Shown here: positions 1-6,530 of the stretch, piece by piece
Numbering within the stretch: the first letter of the stretch is position 1
How the letters are laid out: each line of letters begins with the position of its first letter
Made by a program: the position numbers and the translations under genes
Notes under the pieces: model-generated
Seen by the model: only the letters and a program-made list of their open reading frames with translations
Database searches by the model: none
Told to the model about the DNA's origin: nothing
Origin: JACPFV01 sp052386975
Lineage (GTDB): Bacteria > Pseudomonadota > Gammaproteobacteria > Nevskiales > Nevskiaceae
Direction of reading: 5' to 3'
Assembly: GCA_052386975.1 (NCBI GenBank)
Contig: JBQTJQ010000198.1
Location: forward strand, 1-16,084
DNA length: 16,084 bases

Positions 1-160
1 GCGCGACTTCCGGCGTGGACGCGATCTTGGCGCGGATCCACTCGGGCTTGCGCAGCGGCTGCGCGGTCGGCTCGATCCGGATCGGGATGCGCGCCATTTT
101 CTCCGCCGCGCGCAGCTTGACGCCGGGAACCAGCTTGGTGGGAGTGCTCACGGCGCTCAT
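1..160 (-). CDS. lipA: Lipoyl synthase, N-terminal part only (cut by window edge)
   Basis: Reading leftward from the ATG at 158-160, the first 53 codons encode a protein containing EKMARIPIRIEP and then LRKPEWIRAKI, the conserved N-terminal stretch of proteobacterial LipA. LipA is a radical-SAM enzyme that inserts two sulfurs into protein-bound octanoyl groups to make lipoate for 2-oxoacid dehydrogenases and the glycine cleavage system. The cysteine motifs that would prove the family lie beyond the window, so the call rests on the N-terminal signature. A GAGG Shine-Dalgarno sequence (168-171, minus strand) sits 7 nt before the ATG and supports this start. A GTG four codons in is a weaker alternative. 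No lipB is present upstream, where it is often found. Confidence 0.8.
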   Translation of the reverse strand, partial: MSAVSTPTKLVPGVKLRAAEKMARIPIRIEPTAQPLRKPEWIRAKIASTPEVA

Positions 161-590
161 TCTACCGCCTCGGCTTTGTCGGGACCGGTGTGCCCGTCTC
201 GGCGCGCCGGGCGGACTGACATTGAGTCAGTCCGCTACAGCCCCGGCGCGCTGGCTCGCTCGATGCCGCCCTGCTCGCCTCGCCATGGCTCGGCTTCGCG
301 ACGGGCGGCACCCCTCGGGCTTCGCCCTCGGGGCTCCGTCCCGCTGCGCTGTGCCTCCCGCGAGCCGGGCCCCCCGGTCCCGAGCCGAACGCTCGTCGCT
401 GAGCTGAGCGATCAGCAGCGGGGCGGGGGCCTTGTCGAAGCGAACTAAAAGCGCAGCCGAGCGGAGCCCCGAGCGAAGCGAGGGGTCGCCGCGCCACGGC
501 GAGCCGAGACTTGGCGAGGCGAGCTAGCGCGGCGACGAGGCGAGCCATTCGCGGAGACAAGCCCCCGACCCGCACAACAGCGACCCGGCG
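161..590. other. GC-rich, low-complexity intergenic region
   Basis: About 430 bp between lipA and the 3' end of the beta-propeller gene. Apart from the lipA ribosome binding site and the inverted repeat at 211-235, I see no gene. From about 240 to 590 the sequence is built from degenerate short units such as GCGAG, CTCGGGCTTCGCC and GAGCGAAGCGAGG. Open frames here translate into Ala/Arg/Pro-rich low-complexity strings with no recognisable domain and are almost certainly spurious. Confidence 0.6.
211..235. repeat. Perfect 10-bp inverted repeat upstream of lipA
   Basis: GCGGACTGAC (211-220) and GTCAGTCCGC (226-235) are perfect complements separated by ATTGA. On the minus strand the hairpin is preceded directly by GTAG (235-238), as in GTAG-type REP sequences. 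It lies 51 nt upstream of the lipA start, so it could also be an operator or a leader hairpin. No T-run follows, so it is not a standard intrinsic terminator. Confidence 0.55.
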
Positions 591-1754
591 TCAGTGGCCG
601 GGTACGCCGCGGCCGCCGGGCTTGAAGCGGTAGACCTGGTAGGGCGCGCCGTCGTCCCAGGTCCACGACGGGCGGCCGATGATCTGGTGCAGCGCGCTGC
701 AGCTGACATAGAGGTAGCCGTCCGGCCCCCACGAAAAGCCGTCGGGCCAGCGCAGGTTGTCGTCCTTGAGCAGCGTCTGCAGCGTCTTGTCCTGGCGCAG
801 CAGGACGATCGCCGAATGCTCGGGATCGGTCAGGTACAAGGTGCCGGCGCCGTCGATGGTGATGCCGTCCGACATGGTCTTGTCGGCCCAGGTCTCGACC
901 TTGCCGGCCAGGTCGCCGGCGGCCAGCTGCTCGTTGCGCAGGTCGGCGGTGCGCACGCGGTACATCGACAGGTTGGTCACCGGCGCGAAGTACAGCCACT
1001 GGCCGGCGTGGTCGAGCGCGATCGAGTCGACGCCGGGCCGGATGCTGACCAGGCCGTACGCCACCATGCGCCGCTTCTGCACCACCGGCGTGTGCAGCTC
1101 CGCCGTGACCGACGGATGGCGCTCGAGCACGCGCCGCGCGCTCTTGCCGGTGACGTCGTAGACGATCAACGCCGGTTTCTTGGCGAAGAAGCTGGCTTCG
1201 GCGATGTAGATGAACTTGCCGTCCGGCGACACCTGGAAGTCGTTGAGGTGCGAGCCGAGCCCGGCGATCGCGCGTGGGAACTCGTACTCGTGCACCGCCT
1301 CGCCCGATTTCAGGTCAAACGCCAGCAGCCGGCCGGGGTGCCAGCCGTGGCCTCCGGTGTCGAGCGTCCACAGGCGGTTCTGGCGATCGATGCGCAACGA
1401 CAGCACCTCGCGGAACGCGCGGGGATCGCCGCCGTCCTGGAAGGCCTCGTCCGGGAACGGCCGCATCTGCCCGTCGACCAGCTCGACCACCTTGTGCTTC
1501 GGCTTCGCCTCGGGGTGCAGCGAGACGAACACGCGCCCGCCGGCCGACACCGCGATGTTGCCGGGCGGGGTGGGCAGGCTGGCGACCGTTTCCAGCACCG
1601 CGGCGCGCAGCTGCGGCGCCCCGGTGCGGTCCGGGAAATCGCCCCCGCCGCCGTAGCGGACGTACAGCGTGACCAGCAGGGGGATCGTGAGCAGCCCGGC
1701 CAGGCTCAGCAGCGCGCCGAGGATCTTGCCGACGACCTTGAGGAAGGCCTTCAT
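591..1754 (-). CDS. Membrane-anchored major royal jelly/Yellow-family beta-propeller protein
   Basis: 387 aa. Residues about 9-33 form one hydrophobic segment (signal anchor), after which the chain should lie in the periplasm. The rest has the repeat signatures of the MRJP/Yellow six-bladed propeller, related in fold to SMP-30/gluconolactonase: SHLNDFQVSPDGKFIYIAEA, ALIVYD, GVDSIALDHAGQWLYFAPV, LYLTDPEHSAI and WPDGFSWGPDGYLYVS near the C-terminus. Some members have been linked to dopachrome or sugar-lactone chemistry, but the bacterial proteins are largely uncharacterised and I do not assign a substrate. The start overlaps the stop of the RNase T gene by ATGA, which implies translational coupling. 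Family call is firm; function is unknown. Confidence 0.8.
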   Translation of the reverse strand: MKAFLKVVGKILGALLSLAGLLTIPLLVTLYVRYGGGGDFPDRTGAPQLRAAVLETVASLPTPPGNIAVSAGGRVFVSLHPEAKPKHKVVELVDGQMRPFPDEAFQDGGDPRAFREVLSLRIDRQNRLWTLDTGGHGWHPGRLLAFDLKSGEAVHEYEFPRAIAGLGSHLNDFQVSPDGKFIYIAEASFFAKKPALIVYDVTGKSARRVLERHPSVTAELHTPVVQKRRMVAYGLVSIRPGVDSIALDHAGQWLYFAPVTNLSMYRVRTADLRNEQLAAGDLAGKVETWADKTMSDGITIDGAGTLYLTDPEHSAIVLLRQDKTLQTLLKDDNLRWPDGFSWGPDGYLYVSCSALHQIIGRPSWTWDDGAPYQVYRFKPGGRGVPGH

Positions 1755-2416
1755 GCGTCCACTCCACTGGCCGGCTCCGGCACGAGCGCGGCAAAGCCGT
1801 CGTAGACCGGGCGCAGCCGGTTGACCAGCAGGCAGAACAGGTCGGCGGTGCGCTCGGCGTCGTAGATCGCCGAGTGCGCCTCGTTGCCGTCGTAGCCGAG
1901 CCCGGCGACGTCGAGTGCGCGCTTGAGCACGGTCTGGCCCAGCACCGCGCCGGCCAGCGTCGCGGTGTCGAGCACGGTGAACGGGTGGAACGGGTTGCGC
2001 TTGTAATTGGTGCGCGCGCAGGCGGCGTTGACGAAGGCCAGGTCGAAGTGCGCGTTGTGGCCGACCAGCAGCGCGCGCGTGCAGCCGCGCTCGGACACCG
2101 CCGTGCGCACCGGCTTGAGCACCTTGTCGAGCGCCTCGCGCTCGGGCTGCGCCAGGCGCAGCGGGTGGTCGACCTTGATGCCGGTGATGTCGAGCGCCGC
2201 CTGCTCGATGTTGGCGCCGGGGAACGGCTCGACGTGGGCCGCGTGCGTAACGCCGCGCTTCAGGCTGCCGTCGGCATCAACGTCGATCAGCACCACCGCG
2301 ATCTCGAGCAGCGCGTCGGTGGCCGGGTTGAAGCCGCCGCACTCGACGTCGACCACGGCCGGCAGGAAGCCGCGGAAGCGCTTGGCGATGGCGGTCGGGT
2401 CGTTCGGAGTGCTCAT
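1751..2416 (-). CDS. rnt: Ribonuclease T (DEDDh 3'-5' exoribonuclease)
   Basis: 221 aa, close to the usual family length. RNase T trims 3' ends of tRNA (CCA turnover), 5S and other stable RNAs as a homodimer in the cytoplasm. The DEDDh residues are all visible: Asp23 and Glu25 in VVDVECGGFN, Asp125 in GHNAHFD, and His181 and Asp186 in HSAIYDAERTA; this numbering agrees with what I recall for the E. coli enzyme. The conserved blocks KRNPFHPF and LGQTVL are also present. E. coli has a DVETAGF-type sequence at the first motif where this protein has DVECGGF. The gene is first in a two-gene unit with the propeller gene. The 61-bp gap to argG is shared with the divergent argG promoter; TATAGT (minus strand, 2427-2432) is a possible -10 very close to the ATG. 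Confidence 0.93.
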   Translation of the reverse strand: MSTPNDPTAIAKRFRGFLPAVVDVECGGFNPATDALLEIAVVLIDVDADGSLKRGVTHAAHVEPFPGANIEQAALDITGIKVDHPLRLAQPEREALDKVLKPVRTAVSERGCTRALLVGHNAHFDLAFVNAACARTNYKRNPFHPFTVLDTATLAGAVLGQTVLKRALDVAGLGYDGNEAHSAIYDAERTADLFCLLVNRLRPVYDGFAALVPEPASGVDA

Positions 2417-2436
2417 GGGACTGGGGACTATACCGC

Positions 2437-2442
2437 TATAAT
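2437..2442 (+). promoter_or_regulatory. Consensus -10 box (TATAAT) for argG
   Basis: A perfect TATAAT lies 35 nt before the argG ATG. The expected transcription start is near 2449. No good TTGACA-like -35 is visible at 16-18 bp spacing, so the box may depend on an activator or on extended contacts. With this start, the leader would begin only about 6 nt before the small leader frame at 2455. Confidence 0.55.
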
Positions 2443-2454
2443 TCGCGCCCTTTC

Positions 2455-2481
2455 ATGCGCTTGGACTTCCGCAGAAGATGA
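2455..2481 (+). CDS. Candidate arginine-rich leader peptide upstream of argG
   Basis: A short frame, ATG CGC TTG GAC TTC CGC AGA AGA TGA, encodes MRLDFRRR and stops. Four of its eight codons are arginine, and the last two are AGA, a codon expected to be rare in so GC-rich a genome. The stop overlaps the argG start as ATGA (2478-2481). argG lacks a well-spaced Shine-Dalgarno of its own, because AGAAG abuts the ATG, so coupling from this frame is plausible. The frame itself has no Shine-Dalgarno and would be almost leaderless from the 2437 promoter. This is a prediction from sequence pattern alone, and so short a frame can arise by chance. Confidence 0.3.
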   Translation: MRLDFRRR

Positions 2482-3689
2482 AACCCGTACGCAAGGTCGC
2501 GCTCGCCTATTCGGGCGGGCTGGACACTTCCGTGATCCTGAAGTGGCTGCAGGACACCTACGGCTGCGAAGTCGTCACCTTCACCGCCGACATCGGCCAG
2601 GACGAGGACCTGCGCTTCGTGCGCAGGAAGGCCCGCATGCTCGGCGTGAAGCAGATCTTCGTCGACGACCTGCGTGAGGAGTTCGCGCGCGACTTCGTGT
2701 TCCCGATGTTCCGCGCCAATGCCATCTACGAAGGCGAGTACCTGCTCGGCACCTCCATCGCGCGGCCGCTGATCGCCAAGCGCCAGGTCGAAATCGCGGT
2801 GAAGACCGGCTGCGACGCCATCGCCCACGGCGCCACCGGCAAGGGCAATGATCAAGTCCGTTTCGAGCTCGGCGCCTACGCGCTCAAGCCCGACATCCGC
2901 ATCATCGCGCCGTGGCGCGAGTGGGACTTCACCTCGCGCGAGCAGATGCTGGCGTTCGCCGCCGAGCACGGCATCCCGGTCGAAAAGAAGAAAGGCGGCG
3001 GCTCGCCGTACTCGATGGATGCCAACGCGCTGCACATCTCCTATGAAGGCGGTGGCCTGGAAGATCCGGACTGGGAGCCGGAGGAGGCGATGTGGCGCTG
3101 GACCACGGCGCCGGAGCGCGCGCCGGCCAAGCCCGAGTACGTGGACATCGGCTATCGCCGCGGCGACCCGGTGTCGGTGAACGGCAAGAAGCTCACGCCG
3201 TTCGGCGTGCTCGACGCGCTGAACAAGCTCGGCGCGAAACATGGCATCGGGCGGCTCGACCTGGTCGAAAACCGCTACGTCGGCATCAAGTCGCGCGGCT
3301 GCTACGAGACGCCGGGCGGCGCCATCATGCTCAAGGCGCACCGTGCCATCGAGTCGCTGACGCTCGACCGCGAGGTCGCGCACCTCAAGGACGAGCTGAT
3401 GCCGAAGTACGCCAAGCTCATCTACACCGGCTACTGGTGGAGCCCGGAGCGCGAGCTGCTGCAGGGGCTGATCGACCAGTCGCAGCGGCACGTCAACGGC
3501 ACGGTGCGCGTGAAGCTCTACAAGGGCAACGTCACCGTGGTAGGCCGCAAGAGCAAGGACTCACTCTTCGACGCGCGCATCGCGACGTTCGAGGACGACC
3601 GCGGCGCCTACAACCAGAAGGACGCCGAGGGCTTCATCCGGCTGAACGCGTTGCGCTTGCGCACCGGCGCCAAGCGCGACGGGAAGTAG
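2478..3689 (+). CDS. argG: Argininosuccinate synthase
   Basis: 403 aa. It condenses citrulline and aspartate with ATP to argininosuccinate, the penultimate step of arginine synthesis, as a cytosolic tetramer. The N-type ATP pyrophosphatase loop AYSGGLDTS is at residues 10-18. Other family blocks follow in order: FTADIGQ, DDLREEFARDFVFPMFRANA, YLLGTSIARPLIAK, AHGATGKGNDQVRFE, PYSMDANALHISYEGG and GRLDLVENRYVGIKSRG. The length fits the shorter bacterial type rather than the 447-aa E. coli type. The start is set by alignment of the N-terminus to the family and by the lack of a better ATG. The stop codon TAG lies inside the large inverted repeat at 3687-3769. The gene stands alone, divergent from rnt and convergent with the SDR gene. 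Confidence 0.96.
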   Translation: MKPVRKVALAYSGGLDTSVILKWLQDTYGCEVVTFTADIGQDEDLRFVRRKARMLGVKQIFVDDLREEFARDFVFPMFRANAIYEGEYLLGTSIARPLIAKRQVEIAVKTGCDAIAHGATGKGNDQVRFELGAYALKPDIRIIAPWREWDFTSREQMLAFAAEHGIPVEKKKGGGSPYSMDANALHISYEGGGLEDPDWEPEEAMWRWTTAPERAPAKPEYVDIGYRRGDPVSVNGKKLTPFGVLDALNKLGAKHGIGRLDLVENRYVGIKSRGCYETPGGAIMLKAHRAIESLTLDREVAHLKDELMPKYAKLIYTGYWWSPERELLQGLIDQSQRHVNGTVRVKLYKGNVTVVGRKSKDSLFDARIATFEDDRGAYNQKDAEGFIRLNALRLRTGAKRDGK

Positions 3690-3766
3690 AAAAAGGGGTC
3701 GGGTTCATTTTTACTCAAGACCAGCAGCGCCCCACGCTTCGGGAAAAATGAACCCGACCCCTTTTT

Positions 3767-3769
<3 letters not shown>
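3687..3769. terminator. 26-bp perfect inverted repeat, likely bidirectional terminator or REP-like element
   Basis: Arms 3687-3712 and 3744-3769 are perfect complements (26 bp) around a 31-nt spacer. The core is GGGGTCGGGTTCATTTTT, with A-runs and T-runs at both ends, so either transcript would form a strong stem ending in U's. The first three bases are the TAG stop of argG, and on the other strand the first three are the TAG stop of the SDR gene. Position and structure suit a bidirectional terminator for these convergent genes. The GGGGTC/GGGGAC plus poly-A style recurs at 5694-5719 and 5871-5918, which suggests a dispersed repeat family. Confidence 0.75.
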
Positions 3770-4534
<765 letters not shown>

Positions 4535-4536
4535 GG

Positions 4537-4560
4537 GGTCGCGCCTGAAGGCGCTCCTAC
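4537..4560 (-). repeat. GTAG-type REP hairpin between the DUF4399 and SDR genes
   Basis: Minus strand: GTAGGA, then the hairpin GCGCCT-TC-AGGCGC, then GACC. A GTAG tetranucleotide followed by a short GC hairpin is the hallmark of the REP sequences mobilised by REP-associated tyrosine transposases (RAYTs). The TAG of GTAG is the stop codon of the DUF4399 gene, and the SDR ATG begins only 2 nt after the listed element. The closest relative in this window is at 10010-10043. No RAYT gene is present here. Confidence 0.65.
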
Positions 4561-4988
4561 TTCACCGTGATGGTGATGGTCTCGGACGTCACCGGCGGGT
4601 TGTGCGGTTGGTGCTTATAGTCGCCGAGCACCAGTTGCAGCTGGTGCGTGCCGGGCGCCAGCGTCACGGTGGTCTCGGTCTGGCCGCCGCCGAAGTGCCT
4701 GATCTGCTCGGTGGTCGGCAGCGGCTTGTTGGCGTCGAACGTCGCGCCGTCGATCACCAGGTGGTGGTGTCCGGTGTTCTCGCTCTGGACTCCCGCCGGG
4801 GCAACGCCCATGCCGGCGAGGCCGAACACGACCTTCACCGGGCCCTTGATCGTGGCGCCGTTCGCGGGCGCAATGAAATAGACCTTGGCCCCGGCCGGCG
4901 CCGGCGTGTAGTCCATGCCGGATGGGCCCTGGCCCGCGGCCGCCAGCGGCAGCGTCAGGGCAGCAACGAGGATGCAGGTGCGTTTCAT
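4557..4988 (-). CDS. DUF4399 secreted protein
   Basis: 143 aa. The N-terminus (MKRTCILVAALTLPLAAAG) is a signal peptide, so the product is exported to the periplasm. The mature part is a small beta-rich domain with KVYFIAPANGATIKGPV, VFGLAGMGVAPAG, NTGHHHLVIDG, LPTTEQIRHFGGGQTET, GTHQLQLVLGD and HNPPVTSETITITV, the pattern of DUF4399. The many histidines (GHHH, HFGGG, YKHQPH) suggest metal binding, but this is inference and the function is unknown. The ATG overlaps the rpiA stop as ATGA (4985-4988), with an AGGAG Shine-Dalgarno inside the rpiA tail, so the two genes are translationally coupled. The stop codon is formed by the GTAG of the REP element. Confidence 0.85.
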   Translation of the reverse strand: MKRTCILVAALTLPLAAAGQGPSGMDYTPAPAGAKVYFIAPANGATIKGPVKVVFGLAGMGVAPAGVQSENTGHHHLVIDGATFDANKPLPTTEQIRHFGGGQTETTVTLAPGTHQLQLVLGDYKHQPHNPPVTSETITITVK

Positions 4989-5677
4989 GGGCTCACTCCT
5001 TTGCCGTTGAGCTCGCGTACCGCGCCGCCGGCAGCGCCGGCCAGCAGCACGTCCGCGGGTCGACGGGCGAACAGGCCTACGCAGACGACGCCGGCGAGCT
5101 GGTTGAGGTCGGTCTCGAGTGCGACCGGATCGGTGATGTGCAGGTTGCGCACATCGAGGATGACGTTGCCGTTGTCGGTGGTAACAAGTTGTCCAGAAGG
5201 GGTCTCGCGCAGCACCGGCTGGCCGCCGCGGCGCACGATCTCGCGCGCGACGTAGCTGCGCGCCATCGGGATCACTTCGACCGGCAGCGGAAACTTGCCG
5301 AGCACCGGCACGATCTTCGACTCGTCGACGATGCAGACGAACTTGCGGCTGGCCGCGGCGACGATCTTCTCGCGGGTCAGCGCGCCGCCGCCGCCCTTGA
5401 CCAGCCGCAGGTGCGCGTCGGCCTCGTCGGCGCCGTCGACGTACAGCGACAGCGTGCCGGTGTCGTTGAGGTTCAGCACCGGGATGCCGATCGCCTTGAG
5501 CCGGGCGGTGCTGGCTTCCGAACTGGATACGGCGCCGGGGACGTCCGCCCTGCGCTTCGCCAGCCCCTCGATGAAGAAGTTGACCGTCGAGCCGGTGCCG
5601 ACGCCGAGCGGCTCCCCGGCAACGAGGTGCTTGAGCGCCGCCTCGGCGGCGGCGCGTTTTCCGGCATCCTGGCTCAT
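4985..5677 (-). CDS. rpiA: Ribose-5-phosphate isomerase A
   Basis: 230 aa. It interconverts ribose 5-phosphate and ribulose 5-phosphate in the non-oxidative pentose phosphate pathway, in the cytosol. Phosphate-binding GVGTGST is at residues 25-31. The catalytic set is present: Asp81 and Asp84 in DGADEAD, Lys94 in VKGGGGAL and Glu103 in TREK. DESKIVPVLGKFPLPVEVIP is also typical of the family. Length is normal, slightly longer than the 219-aa E. coli protein because of the C-terminal tail that overlaps the next gene. It is separated from yggS by 28 bp, half of which is an inverted repeat. No clear Shine-Dalgarno is seen before the ATG. Confidence 0.95.
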   Translation of the reverse strand: MSQDAGKRAAAEAALKHLVAGEPLGVGTGSTVNFFIEGLAKRRADVPGAVSSSEASTARLKAIGIPVLNLNDTGTLSLYVDGADEADAHLRLVKGGGGALTREKIVAAASRKFVCIVDESKIVPVLGKFPLPVEVIPMARSYVAREIVRRGGQPVLRETPSGQLVTTDNGNVILDVRNLHITDPVALETDLNQLAGVVCVGLFARRPADVLLAGAAGGAVRELNGKGVSP

Positions 5678-5693
5678 AAGGTCCCAGCAGGTT

Positions 5694-5719
5694 GGGGACA
5701 GAACTTTAGTTCTGTCCCC
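5694..5719. repeat. 12-bp perfect inverted repeat supplying the yggS stop codon
   Basis: GGGGACAGAACT (5694-5705) and AGTTCTGTCCCC (5708-5719) are perfect complements around TT. On the minus strand the element encodes the last yggS residues (Gly-Gln-Asn), and the TAA stop lies at its centre (5706-5708). It resembles the GGGGAC-containing elements at 5871-5918 and 3687-3769. The stem could also end part of the yggS transcripts, although rpiA follows closely. Confidence 0.7.
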
Positions 5720-6443
5720 GGCTTCCGAACAAGGCGGTTCCGATCCTGATCATCGTGGAACCTTCGGCGATGGCGGCCTCGAAGTCGTCCGACATGCCGG
5801 CCGAGAGTGTATCCAGTTCGAATTCGCGCCGCAGCGACTCGTAAAGCTCCCGCAACCGCCGGTACGCCAGCCGGGGACTGTCCCCTTTTTCTGGAAAAGG
5901 TGAGCGTCCCCTTTTTTCCGCCGGCGCCGGGATCGCCATCAGCCCGCGCAGCTTCAGCCGCGGCATTCCGGCCACCACGCGGCACAAGGCCGCGGCTTCG
6001 CCCGGCGCGACGCCGGACTTGCTCGCTTCGCCCGAAATGTTGACCTGCACGCACACGTCCATGGGTGGCAACGAAGCGGGCCGCTGGTCGGACAGCCGGC
6101 GCGCGATTTTCTCGCGATCGACGCCGTGGACCCAGTCGAAGTGCGCTGCCACGTCGGCCGTCTTGTTGGACTGGAGCGGGCCGATGAAATGCCAGCGCAG
6201 CCCGCGGCCCGCCAGCGCAGCGATCTTCGGCAGCGCCTCCTGCAGGTAGTTCTCGGCGAAGTCGCGCTGCCCGGCCCCGGCGGCCGCCGCGATCGCCGCC
6301 GCGGCCTGGCCCTTGCCGACCGCGAGCAGCCTGACGGCCTCCGGCGGGCGTCCGGCGCGCGCGCAGGCGCCCGCGATGCGCTGGTGCAGTGCAGCGAGAT
6401 TCGCCGGGATCAGCTTGTTTTTGGCCTTGAAATCAGTGGTCAT
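5706..6443 (-). CDS. yggS: YggS/PLPBP-family pyridoxal-phosphate homeostasis protein
   Basis: 245 aa from the ATG at 6441-6443. It is a single-domain, alanine-racemase-like TIM barrel that binds PLP and buffers its cellular pool, with no known catalysis. The family blocks are visible: LLAVGK, with the PLP lysine where relatives have AVSKT, GQRDFAENYLQE, WHFIGPLQSNKT, QVNISGEASKSGV, RGLMAIPAP, RRLRELYE, MSDDFEAAIAEGSTMIRIG and TALFG. Two features are odd. Residues 176-191 (EKRGRSPFPEKGDSPR) are encoded by a repeat-like insertion in the loop after MAIPAP, making the protein longer than the 234-aa E. coli form. The C-terminus and stop come from an inverted repeat. An in-frame ATG at 6456-6458 is an alternative start. 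Divergent from pilT, a common arrangement. Confidence 0.92.
   Translation of the reverse strand: MTTDFKAKNKLIPANLAALHQRIAGACARAGRPPEAVRLLAVGKGQAAAAIAAAAGAGQRDFAENYLQEALPKIAALAGRGLRWHFIGPLQSNKTADVAAHFDWVHGVDREKIARRLSDQRPASLPPMDVCVQVNISGEASKSGVAPGEAAALCRVVAGMPRLKLRGLMAIPAPAEKRGRSPFPEKGDSPRLAYRRLRELYESLRREFELDTLSAGMSDDFEAAIAEGSTMIRIGTALFGSRGQN
5871..5918 (-). repeat. 48-bp repeat-like insertion read in frame inside yggS
   Basis: On the minus strand this segment contains AAAAAGGGGAC twice (5880-5890 and 5906-5916), 26 bp apart, plus the self-complementary GGGGACAGTCCCC (5873-5885) and a short hairpin CCTTTT-CCAGA-AAAAGG. It is exactly 16 codons and adds no stop. Its base texture (runs of A and G) differs from the flanking GC-alternating coding sequence, and it resembles the elements at 5694-5719 and 3687-3769. 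Confidence 0.6.
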
Positions 6444-6484
6444 GTTGCCCCGAGCCATGAATACAATTAGTGTCTGGGCGTCCG

Positions 6485-6503
6485 GGCGGCGACACAAGCC
6501 GCC
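6485..6503 (+). promoter_or_regulatory. Hairpin in the pilT leader
   Basis: GGCGGC (6485-6490) and GCCGCC (6498-6503) form a 6-bp stem around a 7-nt loop in the gap before pilT. TACAAT (6462-6467) is a possible -10 box for pilT with no convincing -35. No sigma-54-type GG-N10-GC site is evident. Role unknown. Confidence 0.3.
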
Positions 6504-6530
6504 AAAGCCGCGTTCCTAAGGGGGATTTCT

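Noticed and set aside
162..575. A 137-codon minus-strand frame upstream of lipA
   Set aside because: Ala/Arg/Ser-rich low-complexity translation arising from the GCGAG-type block, without a ribosome binding site or domain.
3713..3743. A tiny gene or mobile cargo in the loop of the large inverted repeat
   Set aside because: 31 nt with no start codon followed by a meaningful frame; treated as spacer.
6444..6530. Sigma-54 promoter for pilT
   Set aside because: No GG-N10-GC pair with flanking consensus was found in the gap; only a weak TACAAT -10 was seen.
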